DNA from: Actinoplanes couchii
GTDB taxonomy: Bacteria; Actinomycetota; Actinomycetes; Mycobacteriales; Micromonosporaceae
Assembly (NCBI RefSeq): GCF_016862075.1
Contig: NZ_BOMG01000021.1
Location: 1 to 64,000, forward strand
Direction of reading: 5' to 3'
Length of the DNA stretch: 64,000 bases
Made by a program: the position numbers and the translations under genes
Part shown: piece by piece, positions 7,560 to 15,183 of the stretch
Layout: each line of letters starts with the position of its first letter
How positions within the stretch are numbered: the stretch's first letter is position 1
The notes under the pieces: model-generated
Seen by the model: the letters and a program-made list of their open reading frames with translations, nothing else
Told to the model about the DNA's origin: nothing
Database searches by the model: none

Positions 7560-9620
7560 CTAGGAAATGGTTGCGGGTGTGCCTGGTTTTGTGGAAGTCG
7601 GCAACGGGGTGCTGGGGGAGCAGGGCAGCGAGAGGACGAAGACCGCGCCGCGTGGTTGGTTGGGCTGGTAGGTGATGGTGGCGCCGGAGGCCTCGGCCAG
7701 GCGCGCGACCAGGTAGAGGCCCAGGCCGGTGCCGGACTTGGTGGTGGCGACGCCGGTCTCGGCGCGGGTGAAGCGCTCGAACAGGTGCGGGACGAACGCC
7801 GCCGGTACACCCTCGCAGTGGTCGATGATCTTCACTTCGACCCGGTCGTGGTCGTGTTTCACGGTGATCCGGAACGGTGGGGCGCCGTATTTGACCGCGT
7901 TGGCCAGCAGGTTGCCCATCAACAGGGCCAGATGGACCGGGTCGGCGTAGGCCAGGATCCGGTCGGGGCCGGTGACCGTCGCGGCGTTCTTCGGATCGGC
8001 CGAACCCTGCGCGGCCACCGCCTGCCGCGCCGCGTGCGCGACGTCGAGCCGGGCCGGGCGGGCGGTCAGCGCCCCGGCGTCCAGCTGCGCGAGTGTCAGG
8101 ATCTCGCTGACCAGCTGCTCGGCGCGGTGCCCGGCGGACGTCATCCGGCGCAGATAGTGCCGGCGGGTCTCCTCCTCCATGTCGGTCCAGTCCTCGACGA
8201 GCATCTCGCCGGCCGACACGATGGTGGTCAGCGGCTGGCGCACGTCGTGACTGAGCATCGCCATGAAGTCGCCCATCTGCTCGTTGGCGTGTTCCAGGCG
8301 GGCGGCGTGCTGTTCCAGCTCGGCGGCGTCGTCGCGGCGGGCGCGTTCCAGCATCCGGCGTTCGGTGACGTCGACGATCTGGGTCGCGAAGTACTGGGCG
8401 CGGCCCGCCTGGTCGTGCACCAGGTTCGCGGTGATGATCACTTCGACGATGCGACCGTCCGCGTGCAGATAGCGTTTCTCCATGTCGAAGCCGTCGGTAC
8501 GCCCGGTCAGGCAGTCCTGGATCAGGCCCAGACAGCGCGGCAGATCCTCGGGGTGGGTGAGCTCGGCGAAGTTCGCGCCGATCAGGTCCGCCTCGGGCCG
8601 GCCGAGCATGGTGCAGAGCGCCGGATTGACCCGGGAGAACCGGCCGTCGAGATCGGCCATCGCCATGCCGATGCGGGAGTTGTCGAACACCTTGCGGAAC
8701 CGCTGTTCGCTGGAGCCCAGCTCGCGGCGGCTCCGGCGGGTGCGTGCCGTGGCCACCACCACGAGCAGGCCGACGATCGACGCGGTGACCAGGGCGGCCC
8801 GGCCGGCGGCGCGGGCGTCGGCGGTGGAGGCGTACAACGTCGTCTCGGTCGCCGACGCGGACAGCCGCCACGGGGTGCCCGGGATCGCCCGGGACGTGTA
8901 CTGCCACCATTCGCCGTCCTCGCGGTACCGGCCCCGCTCGGCGCGGGCCAGCGCGCCGGACAACTCGGGTTCCACCGCGTCGAGCATGATCACGCCTCCC
9001 TGGTGCGGGCGGTTGGCGGCGACGACAGCGCCGGCGTCGTCGACGAGCTGGATCTTCACACCGGGCAGGGTGATGGCGCCGGTCAGGTACGAGGAGAGCG
9101 GGCTGTTGTCGGTGACCGACACCGCGCCGGAGAAGACCCGCAGCCCGTGGTCGGTGCTGAACGGGACGGCGATCCCGACCACCGGCTTGCCCTGCGCGGC
9201 CGACGGCACCACCGGGGACACCGCGGCGCGGCCCTGGAGGGCTGAGGTCAGGTGCGGGTACCGGCCGGCGATCTCCTGACCGATGATCATCGGGTTCGAC
9301 GGGATGACCTGGAGAACCCGCCCCCGGGTGTCGAGCAGGACGGCGGCCGGGTAGCCGAAGCCGTTGACCATGCGGGTGAAGTCGCGGTCGTCGACGGTCG
9401 CGGCGCCGAGGAACGATCCGGCCTGGGCGGCCTGCCGGGCCATCAGGTCCTCGACGAACGTCTGGACGGTGTTGGCGGCCATGTCGGCACGCACTTGGTA
9501 GCGCTGGACGGCGTTCTGTTTCGTGGTGCGTTCCACCCAGAGCAGGACGCCGGTGCCCAGGCAGGTCAGAACCAGCCACACCGCTAGCGGCGCGGCCAGG
9601 AAACGCCAGCCCGTCCGCAT
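7560..9620 (-). CDS. Sensor histidine kinase with Cache and PAS domains
   Basis: 686 residues. TM1 is about 8-28. An extracytoplasmic Cache-type double sensor runs from about 35 to 255. TM2 is about 276-292. A PAS domain with PAC (about 305-420, ending FATQIVDVTERR) is followed by a short coiled coil. HisKA carries His458 in MLSHDVRQPL, and HATPase_c has the N box NLLANAVKYG and the G2 box GTGLGLYL. The G1 box is unusual: IIDHCEGVP replaces the normal D-x-G-x-G, so ATP binding may be weakened. No response regulator is adjacent, making it an orphan kinase. Its signal is probably a small extracellular ligand. Confidence 0.9.
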   Translation of the reverse strand: MRTGWRFLAAPLAVWLVLTCLGTGVLLWVERTTKQNAVQRYQVRADMAANTVQTFVEDLMARQAAQAGSFLGAATVDDRDFTRMVNGFGYPAAVLLDTRGRVLQVIPSNPMIIGQEIAGRYPHLTSALQGRAAVSPVVPSAAQGKPVVGIAVPFSTDHGLRVFSGAVSVTDNSPLSSYLTGAITLPGVKIQLVDDAGAVVAANRPHQGGVIMLDAVEPELSGALARAERGRYREDGEWWQYTSRAIPGTPWRLSASATETTLYASTADARAAGRAALVTASIVGLLVVVATARTRRSRRELGSSEQRFRKVFDNSRIGMAMADLDGRFSRVNPALCTMLGRPEADLIGANFAELTHPEDLPRCLGLIQDCLTGRTDGFDMEKRYLHADGRIVEVIITANLVHDQAGRAQYFATQIVDVTERRMLERARRDDAAELEQHAARLEHANEQMGDFMAMLSHDVRQPLTTIVSAGEMLVEDWTDMEEETRRHYLRRMTSAGHRAEQLVSEILTLAQLDAGALTARPARLDVAHAARQAVAAQGSADPKNAATVTGPDRILAYADPVHLALLMGNLLANAVKYGAPPFRITVKHDHDRVEVKIIDHCEGVPAAFVPHLFERFTRAETGVATTKSGTGLGLYLVARLAEASGATITYQPNQPRGAVFVLSLPCSPSTPLPTSTKPGTPATIS

Positions 9621-9645
9621 GTTTCCGACTATGGCACGACTTGGG

Positions 9646-10347
9646 TCAGGGCCAGGTCAGGACCGTCAAAGGCAGCGTGCCGCACGGGGCCAGGCTGACC
9701 CCGCCGGGCAGGGTCATCGGGGTCTGCCGGGCCAGCGCCTCGCGGATCGGCGCGTCCCGGATCAGGGAACCCGCCAGGTGATGGGCGGTGGTTCCGGCGA
9801 TCACCCGGCCCTGCGTGTTGACCAGGGCGGTGGGGCTGCGCACGGTGCGCAGGGCCGGCCGGAGAGCGCGCTCGAAGTCGGCGACGAAGACGTCCGCGCC
9901 GGCTATCCCGGCGAACGTGCCGTCCCGGTCCCTTATCGGCTCGGTGAACGTCAGGGCGTACTGCTCGGCGCAGACGTAGTCGACGTACGGGCCGGTCACG
10001 TGCCGGGAGCCGGTCTCGCGGGGGACGGTGAACCAGGGCTGGCGGCGGACGTCGACGTAGTCGTCGCTGGCCGGGTCCAGGTCGAGTTCCAGCCGGGTGG
10101 GGCCGGGGCCCATCCACCATTCGATCTGTTGCGGGTCACGGTCGGTGATCACTCCGGCGCCGGAGATCAAACCCGTTGTCTTCTGTACGATCGACAAGCC
10201 CATCTCGGACAGATCGCGTTCTGTACGTATCTGCTCTTCGGCCTGGATCCGCAGCTCGGTGACCACGGCGAAGGTCTGCTCGGCGAGATCGGTGACGTGT
10301 TCGGCCAGGGCTGTCGTCACATGGATCGCCACGGATCCCGCCTTCAC
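9646..10347 (-). CDS. Soluble Cache-domain protein co-translated with a FadR-type regulator
   Basis: 233 residues. Residues about 90-190 look like a Cache ligand-binding domain: GPYVDYVCAEQ, LTFTEPIRDRDGTFAGIAGADVFVADFE. Unlike most Cache proteins it has no signal peptide or membrane helix, so it should be cytoplasmic. The GTG start overlaps the stop of the upstream FadR-type regulator (GTGA), implying translational coupling. The divergent neighbour is a polyamine-type ABC importer. It may therefore sense the imported substrate inside the cell together with the regulator, which is inference. Helical residues 1-60 could mediate dimerisation. Confidence 0.8.
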   Translation of the reverse strand: MKAGSVAIHVTTALAEHVTDLAEQTFAVVTELRIQAEEQIRTERDLSEMGLSIVQKTTGLISGAGVITDRDPQQIEWWMGPGPTRLELDLDPASDDYVDVRRQPWFTVPRETGSRHVTGPYVDYVCAEQYALTFTEPIRDRDGTFAGIAGADVFVADFERALRPALRTVRSPTALVNTQGRVIAGTTAHHLAGSLIRDAPIREALARQTPMTLPGGVSLAPCGTLPLTVLTWP

Positions 10348-11069
10348 TGCTCGATCAGCGTCAGGTGCAGGTTGACCAGCCGATCGACAGCCCGTTCGAG
10401 GTGATCCTCGGTCAACTTCCGGGCCAGGTCGCCGTCGCCCGCCGCGATGGCCGCGGTGATCGCACGGTGGTCCGCGTGCGGATCATATGCGCAATCGCCC
10501 CCGGGTAGAACCGGTGACCACAGCAGTGTCCCGAGCTCGGTCGCGAACCGCACCTCCTCCCGGGCCAGCCGGGCACTCTGCGCGACCGCCGCGACCTCCA
10601 GGTGGTAGGCCCGTTCCATCCGGTGCAGCGGCCCGGACGTGTCGGCGTCCACCTCCTCGATCCGCAGGATGTCGGCGGCGTCGGCGCGCTGGGCGGCCAG
10701 TCGCGCGGCGGTTCCGGCGATCGCGGCGTAGTGGTCGGCGGTGTCCCGCACGGTGGGCAGGCTCAGCTCGGTCAGCCGGGTGTTCACCTCGTCGCGGACG
10801 GCCGGCGCGCGCACGAAACTGCCGCCGCCACGGCCGCGCCGGGTCTCCACCAGGTTCTGCTGGCGCAGGGCGACGAGCGCCTCCCGCACGGTCACCCGGG
10901 AGACCCCGAACTGGGCCGCCAGGTCGGCCTCGCTGGGTAACTGTTCGGCATCGGTGAGCAACCCGAAGGTGATCGCGTCGGTGAGCCTGCGGACCACGGT
11001 CTCGGCGCGGCTGTGCGGGTCGAGCGGGGCGAAAACCACTGATCGCGCGCTGGTTCGCTCGGTCCCCAT
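10344..11069 (-). CDS. GntR-family (FadR/FCD) transcriptional regulator
   Basis: 241 residues. An N-terminal winged helix (about 25-95) contains LPSEADLAAQFGVSRVTVREALVALRQQNLVETRRGRGG, a textbook GntR HTH. The C-terminal all-helical FCD domain (about 105-235) has the metal/ligand His region DPHADHRAITAAI. The gene is transcribed away from the ABC importer across a 107-base gap that holds a promoter and a short palindrome, so it probably represses that operon and responds to its substrate or a breakdown product. Confidence 0.92.
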   Translation of the reverse strand: MGTERTSARSVVFAPLDPHSRAETVVRRLTDAITFGLLTDAEQLPSEADLAAQFGVSRVTVREALVALRQQNLVETRRGRGGGSFVRAPAVRDEVNTRLTELSLPTVRDTADHYAAIAGTAARLAAQRADAADILRIEEVDADTSGPLHRMERAYHLEVAAVAQSARLAREEVRFATELGTLLWSPVLPGGDCAYDPHADHRAITAAIAAGDGDLARKLTEDHLERAVDRLVNLHLTLIEQ

Positions 11070-11118
11070 GTCCTTGATTCTTCCGTACGGCTGTTGACGG
11101 ATCGGTTACCGGGCTGTC

Positions 11119-11147
11119 TTGACCTTTAAAGTCTGACGCCATACCTT
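11119..11147 (+). promoter_or_regulatory. Promoter with embedded palindrome before the ABC importer operon
   Basis: TTGACC (11119-11124) and TACCTT (11142-11147) are separated by exactly 17 bases and lie about 30 bases before the importer start, a good sigma-70-type promoter. The spacer side contains gac-c-tttaaa-gtc (11121-11133), a near-palindrome centred on TTTAAA that could be the operator of the divergent FadR-type regulator. Confidence 0.5.
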
Positions 11148-11176
11148 TTCGCTACCTCGCTCTCAGGGAGTTCCCA

Positions 11177-12244
11177 GTGACCGACAGTCCCACCCCGGCG
11201 ATCAGGCTCACCGGGCTCCGCAAGTCGTTCGGCGCCGTCGCGGCGGTGACCGGCGTCGATCTGGAGATCGGCGACGGCGAGTTCTTCTCGATGCTCGGGC
11301 CGTCCGGCTCCGGCAAGACCACCGTGCTGCGGATGATCGCCGGCTTCGAACTGCCCACCGCCGGAACCGTGCACCTCGGCGGCCGGGACGTCACCCGGCT
11401 CGCCCCGTTCGAACGTGACGTGAACACGGTCTTCCAGGACTACGCGCTGTTCCCGCACATGACCGTGCGGGAGAACGTCGAGTACGGCCTCAAGGTCCGC
11501 GGCGTCGGCCGGTCGGCACGCCGGGCCCGGGCCGCCGAAGCGCTCGCCTCGGTCCGGCTCGACGGCTTCGGCGACCGCCGGCCGTCCGCCATGTCCGGTG
11601 GGCAACGGCAGCGCGTCGCCCTGGCCCGTGCCCTGGTCAACCGGCCCCGGGTGCTGCTGCTCGACGAGCCGCTGGGCGCCCTGGACCTGAAACTGCGCGA
11701 GCAGATGCAGGTCGAACTCAAGGCCATCCAGCGCGAAGTGGGCATCACATTCGTCTTCGTCACCCACGACCAGGACGAGGCCCTCACCATGAGCGACCGG
11801 GTCGCCGTCTTCGAGAGCGGGCGGATCGCCCAGGTCGGCACCCCGGCCGAGGTGTACGAACGGCCGGCCAGCTCGTTCGTCGCCGGTTTTGTCGGCACCT
11901 CGAACGTGTTCACCGGCGAGGTGGCCCGCGGGCTCCTCGGCCGGGACGGCACCTTCTCCATCCGCCCCGAGAAGATCGACCTCTCGCCGGACTCCGGCGT
12001 CCCCGGTGCCGTCGGCCTTCCTGGTGCCGTCGGCCTCCCCGGTGTCGTCGCCGAGGTCGTCTACGCGGGCCCGGTCACCCGGTACGTGATCGACCTCGAC
12101 GCGGGCAGCCGTGCCGTGGTCGTCGCGCAGAACCGGCACCACGGCGCACCACTGGCCGCCCGCGGCGACCACGTCCGCCTGAGCTGGCACGACGAGCACG
12201 TCGTCGAGATCCCCACCTCATCGAAGGAGACCGCTGATGCGTAG
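11177..12244 (+). CDS. ABC importer ATPase, spermidine/putrescine (PotA) type
   Basis: 355 residues. Walker A is GPSGSGKT (41-48), the Q-loop is in TVFQDYALFPH, the signature is MSGGQRQRVALARAL, and Walker B is LLLDEPLGALD followed by the H-loop FVTHDQDEA. The C-terminal regulatory TOBE_2 domain starts near residue 275. Within it a small in-frame repeat, VPGAVGLPGAVGLPGVV, comes from an 18-base repeat near 12000-12045. It is the first gene of a tightly packed importer operon and overlaps the binding-protein gene by eight bases. It energises uptake, and the substrate is inferred to be a polyamine or related cation. Confidence 0.92.
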   Translation: MTDSPTPAIRLTGLRKSFGAVAAVTGVDLEIGDGEFFSMLGPSGSGKTTVLRMIAGFELPTAGTVHLGGRDVTRLAPFERDVNTVFQDYALFPHMTVRENVEYGLKVRGVGRSARRARAAEALASVRLDGFGDRRPSAMSGGQRQRVALARALVNRPRVLLLDEPLGALDLKLREQMQVELKAIQREVGITFVFVTHDQDEALTMSDRVAVFESGRIAQVGTPAEVYERPASSFVAGFVGTSNVFTGEVARGLLGRDGTFSIRPEKIDLSPDSGVPGAVGLPGAVGLPGVVAEVVYAGPVTRYVIDLDAGSRAVVVAQNRHHGAPLAARGDHVRLSWHDEHVVEIPTSSKETADA

Positions 12245-13439
12245 CGGAATGTCGTTGATCGCGGCCCTGGCGGCCGGAGTACTCACCCTGGCCGGCTGCG
12301 GCGGCGACGGCGGAACCACCGGAGGCGGCTCCGGCCCCGGCGGCCTGACCGTCCCGAAGATCGACGAGCTGGCTGCCCTCGGCGCCGGGGAGGGCGAGGT
12401 CAACGTCGTCTCCTGGGCCGGTTACGTCGAGGACGGTTCCACCGACAAGGCCGTCGACTGGGTCACCGGTTTCGAGAAGGAGACCGGATGCCAGGTCAAC
12501 AACAAGATCGCCGGTACGTCCGACGAGATGGTCTCGTTGATGAAGACCGGCGAGTACGACGTCGTCTCCGCCTCCGGTGACGCGTCGTTGCGCCTGATCT
12601 ACGGCGGTGACGTCGCCCCGGTCAACACCGACCTGATCGCCAACTACAAGGACGTCTTCGACGGGCTCAAGAACAAGCAGTGGAACTCGGTCGACGGCGC
12701 GGCCTACGGGGTTCCGCACGGCCGGGGCGCCAACCTGCTGATGTACCGCACCGACACGGTCACCCCGGCCCCCACCTCGTGGAGCGTCGTCTTCGACCCG
12801 GCGTCCCCGTACAAAGGCAAGATCACCGCCTACGACTCGCCGATCTACATCGCGGACGCGGCTCTGTATCTGATGAAGACCAAGCCCGACCTCAAGATCA
12901 CTAATCCGTACGCCCTCGACGACACGCAGTTCCAGGCCGCCGTGGACCTGCTCAAGCAGCAGAACGAGCTGATCGGCGAGTACTGGTCGGACTACACCAA
13001 GGAGGTGCAGGCGTTCAAGGCCGGCAACTCCGTGCTCGGCACCACCTGGCAGGTCATCCAGAACCTGACCGAGGCCGACGGCGCACCCGTCGAGTCGATC
13101 CTGCCCAGCGAGGGTGCCACCGGCTGGTCCGACACCTGGATGGTCGCCGCCAAGGCCAAGCACCCGAACTGCTCCTACCTCTGGATGAACCACATCATCT
13201 CGCCGCAGGCCAACGCCGGCGTCGCCGAGTGGTTCGGCGAAGCCCCGTCGAACAAGCTGTCCTGCGCACTCACCGCCGACAAGTCGCACTGCGCCACCTT
13301 CCACGCCGAGGACGAGGACTACTTCGAACAGGTCTGGTACTGGACCACGCCGCTGGCCCAATGCGTCGACGGCCGGACCGACGTGACCTGCAAGGACTAC
13401 GCGGCCTGGACCCAGGCCTGGACCACGATCAAGGGGTAG
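12237..13439 (+). CDS. ABC importer substrate-binding lipoprotein, PotD type
   Basis: 400 residues. The signal ends in the lipobox LAGC (Cys21), followed by a Gly-rich linker. The mature protein matches PotD/PotF-type extracellular solute-binding proteins: VVSWAGYVEDG, YDVVSASGDASLRL, GVPHGRGANLLMY, and a C-terminal WTQAWTTIK. gaaggaga precedes the ATG. It sits on the outer face of the membrane and delivers substrate to the two permeases that follow. The substrate is polyamine-like by family; the exact ligand is not decidable. Confidence 0.92.
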   Translation: MRSGMSLIAALAAGVLTLAGCGGDGGTTGGGSGPGGLTVPKIDELAALGAGEGEVNVVSWAGYVEDGSTDKAVDWVTGFEKETGCQVNNKIAGTSDEMVSLMKTGEYDVVSASGDASLRLIYGGDVAPVNTDLIANYKDVFDGLKNKQWNSVDGAAYGVPHGRGANLLMYRTDTVTPAPTSWSVVFDPASPYKGKITAYDSPIYIADAALYLMKTKPDLKITNPYALDDTQFQAAVDLLKQQNELIGEYWSDYTKEVQAFKAGNSVLGTTWQVIQNLTEADGAPVESILPSEGATGWSDTWMVAAKAKHPNCSYLWMNHIISPQANAGVAEWFGEAPSNKLSCALTADKSHCATFHAEDEDYFEQVWYWTTPLAQCVDGRTDVTCKDYAAWTQAWTTIKG

Positions 13440-13447
13440 CCGTCATC

Positions 13448-14329
13448 GTGTCCACTGTCGTCACCGGGCCCGGTCGCAAGGCCGGGTCCTTCCTCCACCG
13501 CCATCCCGGCCTACGCCTGGCCGGCTTCCTCTCCGCGCCGCTGCTCTGGCTGGTGGTCGCCTATCTCGGCGCCCTGGCCGTCCTGTTGATCTCCGCGTTC
13601 TGGACCGTCGACGGTTTCACCGGCGAGACCGTCCGCGCCTTCTCGCTCACCAACTTCCAGACCCTGTTCAGCGAGGAGGTCTACCGCAACGTCACCCTGC
13701 GCAGCCTCGGTGTGGCCACCGCCGTCACGGTGATCTGCATGCTGATCGCCGTACCGATGGCGTTCTTCATGGCCAAGGTCGCGTCCCCGCGCTCCCGCCA
13801 CTGGCTGGTCATCGCGATCCTCACCCCGCTGTGGGCCAGTTACCTGGTCAAGGCCTACGCGTGGCGGATCCTGCTGGCCAACGGCGGCCCGGTCGACTCG
13901 CTGCTCGGCGGCCCGGGAAACGGCCCCGGCTACGGTCTGGTCGCCACGGTCATCGTGCTCTCCTATCTGTGGCTGCCCTACATGATCCTGCCGATCTACG
14001 CCGGTCTGGAACGCCTGCCCGACTCCCTGCTGGAAGCCTCCGCCGACCTCGGCGCCCGAGCCGGCCGGACCTTCCGCTCGGTGGTCCTGCCGACCCTGAT
14101 CCCGTCGGTCTTCGCCGGTTCGATCTTCACCTTCTCCCTCTCGCTGGGCGACTACATCACCGTCCAGATCGTCGGCGGTAAGTCCCAGCTGATCGGCAAC
14201 CTGGTCTACGCCAACATCGGCGCCGCCAACAACCTCCCGTTCGCCGCCGCCATCGCCACCGTCCCGGTCCTGATCATGGTCATCTACCTGCTGGCGGTCC
14301 GCCGCTCCGGCGCCCTGGAGGAGCTGTGA
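13448..14329 (+). CDS. ABC importer permease, PotB type
   Basis: 293 residues from the GTG at 13448, with aaggggt about 11 bases before it. The frame is open further upstream inside the previous gene and is discounted. There are six membrane helices. The EAA loop, needed for contact with the ATPase, is EASADLGARAGRTFRSVVLPTLIPS near residues 198-222. The order ATPase, binding protein, permease, permease differs from the E. coli pot order but is common in actinobacteria. The stop overlaps the next start by four bases. Confidence 0.92.
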   Translation: MSTVVTGPGRKAGSFLHRHPGLRLAGFLSAPLLWLVVAYLGALAVLLISAFWTVDGFTGETVRAFSLTNFQTLFSEEVYRNVTLRSLGVATAVTVICMLIAVPMAFFMAKVASPRSRHWLVIAILTPLWASYLVKAYAWRILLANGGPVDSLLGGPGNGPGYGLVATVIVLSYLWLPYMILPIYAGLERLPDSLLEASADLGARAGRTFRSVVLPTLIPSVFAGSIFTFSLSLGDYITVQIVGGKSQLIGNLVYANIGAANNLPFAAAIATVPVLIMVIYLLAVRRSGALEEL

Positions 14330-15141
14330 CCCTCTCCGCCCCCGCCCGCTGGGCGCTGCGCGCCACGATGGCCCTCGGTCTCGTCTTCATCTACGTGCCG
14401 CTGCTGCTGGTCCTGGTCAACTCCTTCAACGGCGACCGCACCTTCGCCTGGCCGCCGCACGACTGGACCACCCAGTGGTGGGCCGCGGCCTGGGCGAACG
14501 AGGGCGCCCGCCAGGCCCTGCTCACCTCGGTCGAGGCCGGGCTCGGGGCCACCGCCATCGCCCTGGTCCTCGGCACGATGGTCGCGTTCGCCGTGCAGCG
14601 CTTCCGGTTCTTCGGCCGGGACACCGTCTCCCTCCTGGTGATCCTTCCGATCGCCCTGCCCGGCATCGTCACCGGCATCGCCCTGGACAGCGCCTGGCGC
14701 TCGGTGATGGGTGACCTGGGCATCGGCAAGGGCCTCTTCTCGGTGGTCGTCGGCCACGCCACGTTCTGCGTGGTCACGGTCTACAACAACGTCCTGGCCC
14801 GGCTGCGCCGCACCGGCACCAACCTGGAGGAGGCCTCCGCCGACCTGGGCGCCGGCCCGTGGCAGACCTTCCGCTACGTCACCTTCCCGATGATCCGCTC
14901 GGCCCTGCTGGCCGGTGGCCTGCTCGCGTTCGCCCTCTCCTTCGACGAGATCATCGTGACCACCTTCACCGCCGGCCCCGGCATCACCACCCTCCCCATC
15001 TGGATCTTCAACAACCTCTTCCGCCCCAACCAGGCCCCGATCGTCAACGTGGTGGCCGCCGTCCTGATCGTCCTGTCCGTCCTCCCGGTCTGGCTGGCCC
15101 AGCGCATCGCCGGCCCCGAGGCGGGCGCCTCCCGAACCTGA
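14326..15141 (+). CDS. ABC importer permease, PotC type
   Basis: 271 residues with six predicted helices and an EAA loop, EEASADLGAGPWQTFRYVTFP. The GTG start lies in a GTGA overlap with the preceding permease gene. It forms the second half of the membrane channel of the importer. The conserved FALSFDEIIVTTFTAGPG segment after the EAA loop is typical of PotC-type permeases. The operon appears to end here. Confidence 0.92.
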   Translation: MTLSAPARWALRATMALGLVFIYVPLLLVLVNSFNGDRTFAWPPHDWTTQWWAAAWANEGARQALLTSVEAGLGATAIALVLGTMVAFAVQRFRFFGRDTVSLLVILPIALPGIVTGIALDSAWRSVMGDLGIGKGLFSVVVGHATFCVVTVYNNVLARLRRTGTNLEEASADLGAGPWQTFRYVTFPMIRSALLAGGLLAFALSFDEIIVTTFTAGPGITTLPIWIFNNLFRPNQAPIVNVVAAVLIVLSVLPVWLAQRIAGPEAGASRT

Positions 15142-15183
15142 CCTGAGCAGCGGTTTTCGGATCATGTCCGTTACCCTCGCGCG

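Noticed and set aside
7156..9579. Minus-strand frame of 807 codons overlapping the histidine kinase
   Set aside because: It is Arg/Pro-rich with no domain, and the kinase frame holds every known motif.
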